From Arion vulgaris (Eukaryota > Mollusca > Gastropoda > Stylommatophora > Arionidae), in assembly GCA_020796225.1 (NCBI GenBank), contig CM036753.1:4293501-4357500 (forward strand): DNA of 64,000 bases. Reading direction: 5' to 3'. A program made the position numbers and the translations under genes. The notes under the pieces were generated by a model. It made no database searches. It saw only the letters and a program-made list of their open reading frames with translations, and was not told the origin of the DNA. Position 1 is the stretch's first letter. Each line of letters opens with the position of its first letter. Of the stretch, positions 62,590-64,000 are shown one piece after another.

Positions 62590-64000
62590 GATCCTCGTGA
62601 GCCCCTGGAGGTTGGACACTTCTAAAGACGACATCCAATTGTACTGCAACCTTCCATTTTGTATCTTCCGAAGCGTCGAATGAGAGTCAGGGTTCAAAGG
62701 CGCTAGGAAGCGGCGCGCCAGGATTAGAGAGATGGCTCTAATCCCTGCTCTCACCTCCAAGTGGTGACCCTGGTAACAGACGGTAGTTCCGGTCTGGCTT
62801 AGAGGGCAGGTGTCGTGGGAGAGCTACTCTGGGGCAAGTAGAGATGCAAAGGTAATCATGCTTGATGGGATCCACTCGCAACACAGAAGAGTGAACTCCC
62901 AGAGTGACTATTAATGCTCGCCTCTCCCAGCCGATGGGAAAAGCTAAAGCGACACATGTGGAACCTCGCGGGGCGGAACTCGGAGCCCACGCATTCTCTC
63001 TCTTGATGCACTTCTCTTGAGCCGATGAGTATGCCGGGTGATGAGTTGGGACGCACGTTAGTCCACATGGGTCAATAGGTACGAATCAAAACCATCGAAG
63101 GGACGTTGACCAGCGTGTGGTGAAATTCGAAGCCCAAGCATGTTCCCTCTTGGACTACGACCCTAGAGCCGATGAGTATGCTGGGTGCCGCGTTGAACCA
63201 TAAGCTGGGCCACATAGGTCAAGCACTGGCCCCATCACAGAGATGGGAGCACGACCCAAAGCAATCGAAGAGACGTTGACCCGCGTGTGGCGAAATTCGG
63301 AGCCGAAGCATGCTCTCTATTGAGGCACTACTCTAGTCGATGAGTATGCTGGAAGTCGAATTGAGTTGCACGTGGGCATCATTGGGCGAAACTCGGTTTT
63401 CCACCCTCCCTCCCCGAAGTTGGACAGCCCAGTGGGAATTGACGGAAATGGTGAGGTAGGCACCAGGGCAGAGCAAATACGCACGATGGCAAAGCCATGG
63501 TGGGCCCCATCGAGGGGCAGACCGGCACGGTAAGCGCGGAAAGCGAGGCAAGCCTTGCAGCGACAAGCATGACAGGAAAGAGGTGTGCGTCCCACCCACA
63601 TGAGCAGAACAACTGGAAAGTCCAGCAGAGGCAAAACCAGGGGAAGCGCGGCAGCGGCAAGCATGTCCGACAAGAGGGTGTACATCCCACCCAAACGTGC
63701 AAAACAGCTGGAAAGCCCAGCATAGGTATAGCCAGTGCGCGTTTCCGCTCGTAGGAACTCCTCTGCCTTGTAGTTGATTGGGGACAATCAAAATCTAGCG
63801 GAGCAAACCGTAAATAAACCTGAACGGGCGGCAAACCAAGGTGTTCATTAAAGCGACCGGTTTTGCTGGGCAGATGGCGTTCATAAGACAGGGAGGGCAG
63901 GCCGTCTAAGGGTCGCTGATCTGAAAGAAAATGGCAACCCGCTGCCTTGTGAGTTATGGCTGGGGACAGTCAAAGGCTAGCGGAGAGCGAACCGCACACA
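62590..64000 (+). other. GC-rich internally repeated block, probably a retroelement 5' region
   Basis: GC content rises sharply from about 62590 to the window end. Three nested sets of diverged direct repeats are visible. Units of about 165-190 bp at 62940-63380 share CGAAGCCCAAGCATG-type and GCCGATGAGTATGCTGGGTG motifs. A ~100-bp pair at 63545-63740 shares AAGCATG, CATCCCACCCA and GGAAAGCCCAGCA. A ~180-bp pair near 63775 and 63955 shares GGGGACARTCAAA and CTAGCGGAG. No domain-bearing frame was found. Repeated GC-rich 5' leaders are known from LINEs, so a plus-strand element may begin here and extend past 64000. Confidence 0.45.

Noticed and set aside
63317..63834. Overlapping minus-strand frames of about 150 residues in the GC-rich block
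   Set aside because: Open frames are expected by chance in GC-rich DNA; all three frames are open together and none shows a domain.

Overview
The window reads as non-coding, repeat-dense nuclear DNA of an invertebrate animal. It is AT-rich, has no operons and shows no recognisable host gene. Nearly every protein-like segment is a broken piece of a transposable element: RTE-like LINEs, two RNase H-bearing LINEs, Penelope-like elements (PLEs) and hAT transposons. tRNA-headed SINEs and about two dozen tandem arrays fill much of the rest. A mollusc or other lophotrochozoan fits this mix, but that is a guess from style. The local family names used here (LINE-a to LINE-G, LINE-J, SINE-A/B/C) are mine.

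Layout. 1-2.45 kb: rearranged LINE pieces. 2.56-5.09 kb: 52-bp array. 5.6-8.9 kb: LINE-a copies around a 1.2-kb hAT with a perfect 8-bp target duplication. 10.4-15.4 kb: very uniform 42-bp array. 15.8-19.3 kb: SINE-B, a 32-bp array grown from its tRNA head, and a 56-bp array. 19.4-26.9 kb: LINE and SINE fragments, including LINE-b inserted in LINE-c, and a 36-bp array. 27-31.6 kb: LINE remnants. 32.0-34.3 kb: 45-bp array. 34.5-38.4 kb: a long decayed EN-RT-RNase H LINE with an 11-bp target duplication. 39.4-42.3 kb: LINE remnants, a 60-bp array and a MITE-like repeat. 42.6-47.2 kb: LINE-D split by two head-to-head PLE copies, ending in a 75-bp array made of the LINE's own C-terminal codons. 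47.3-53.5 kb: SINEs, a 55-bp array, a foldback element, and a SINE-B swollen by a 32-bp array. 54.5-57.1 kb: sequence between hAT-like ends holding a SINE-A and two arrays. 57.4-61.6 kb: more SINE, LINE and PLE remnants. 62.6-64.0 kb: a GC-rich block of internal repeats running off the window.

How the parts relate. Insertions are nested in clear order, and several target duplications can be read directly. The main pattern is that at least six minisatellites are collinear with a short piece of a retroelement: the tRNA head of SINE-A, the tRNA head of SINE-B, the SINE-B body, the LINE-D C-terminus, and two places in LINE-c. Decaying retroelements therefore look like the seeds of the satellite load here. 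No new enzymatic system or host pathway was found.
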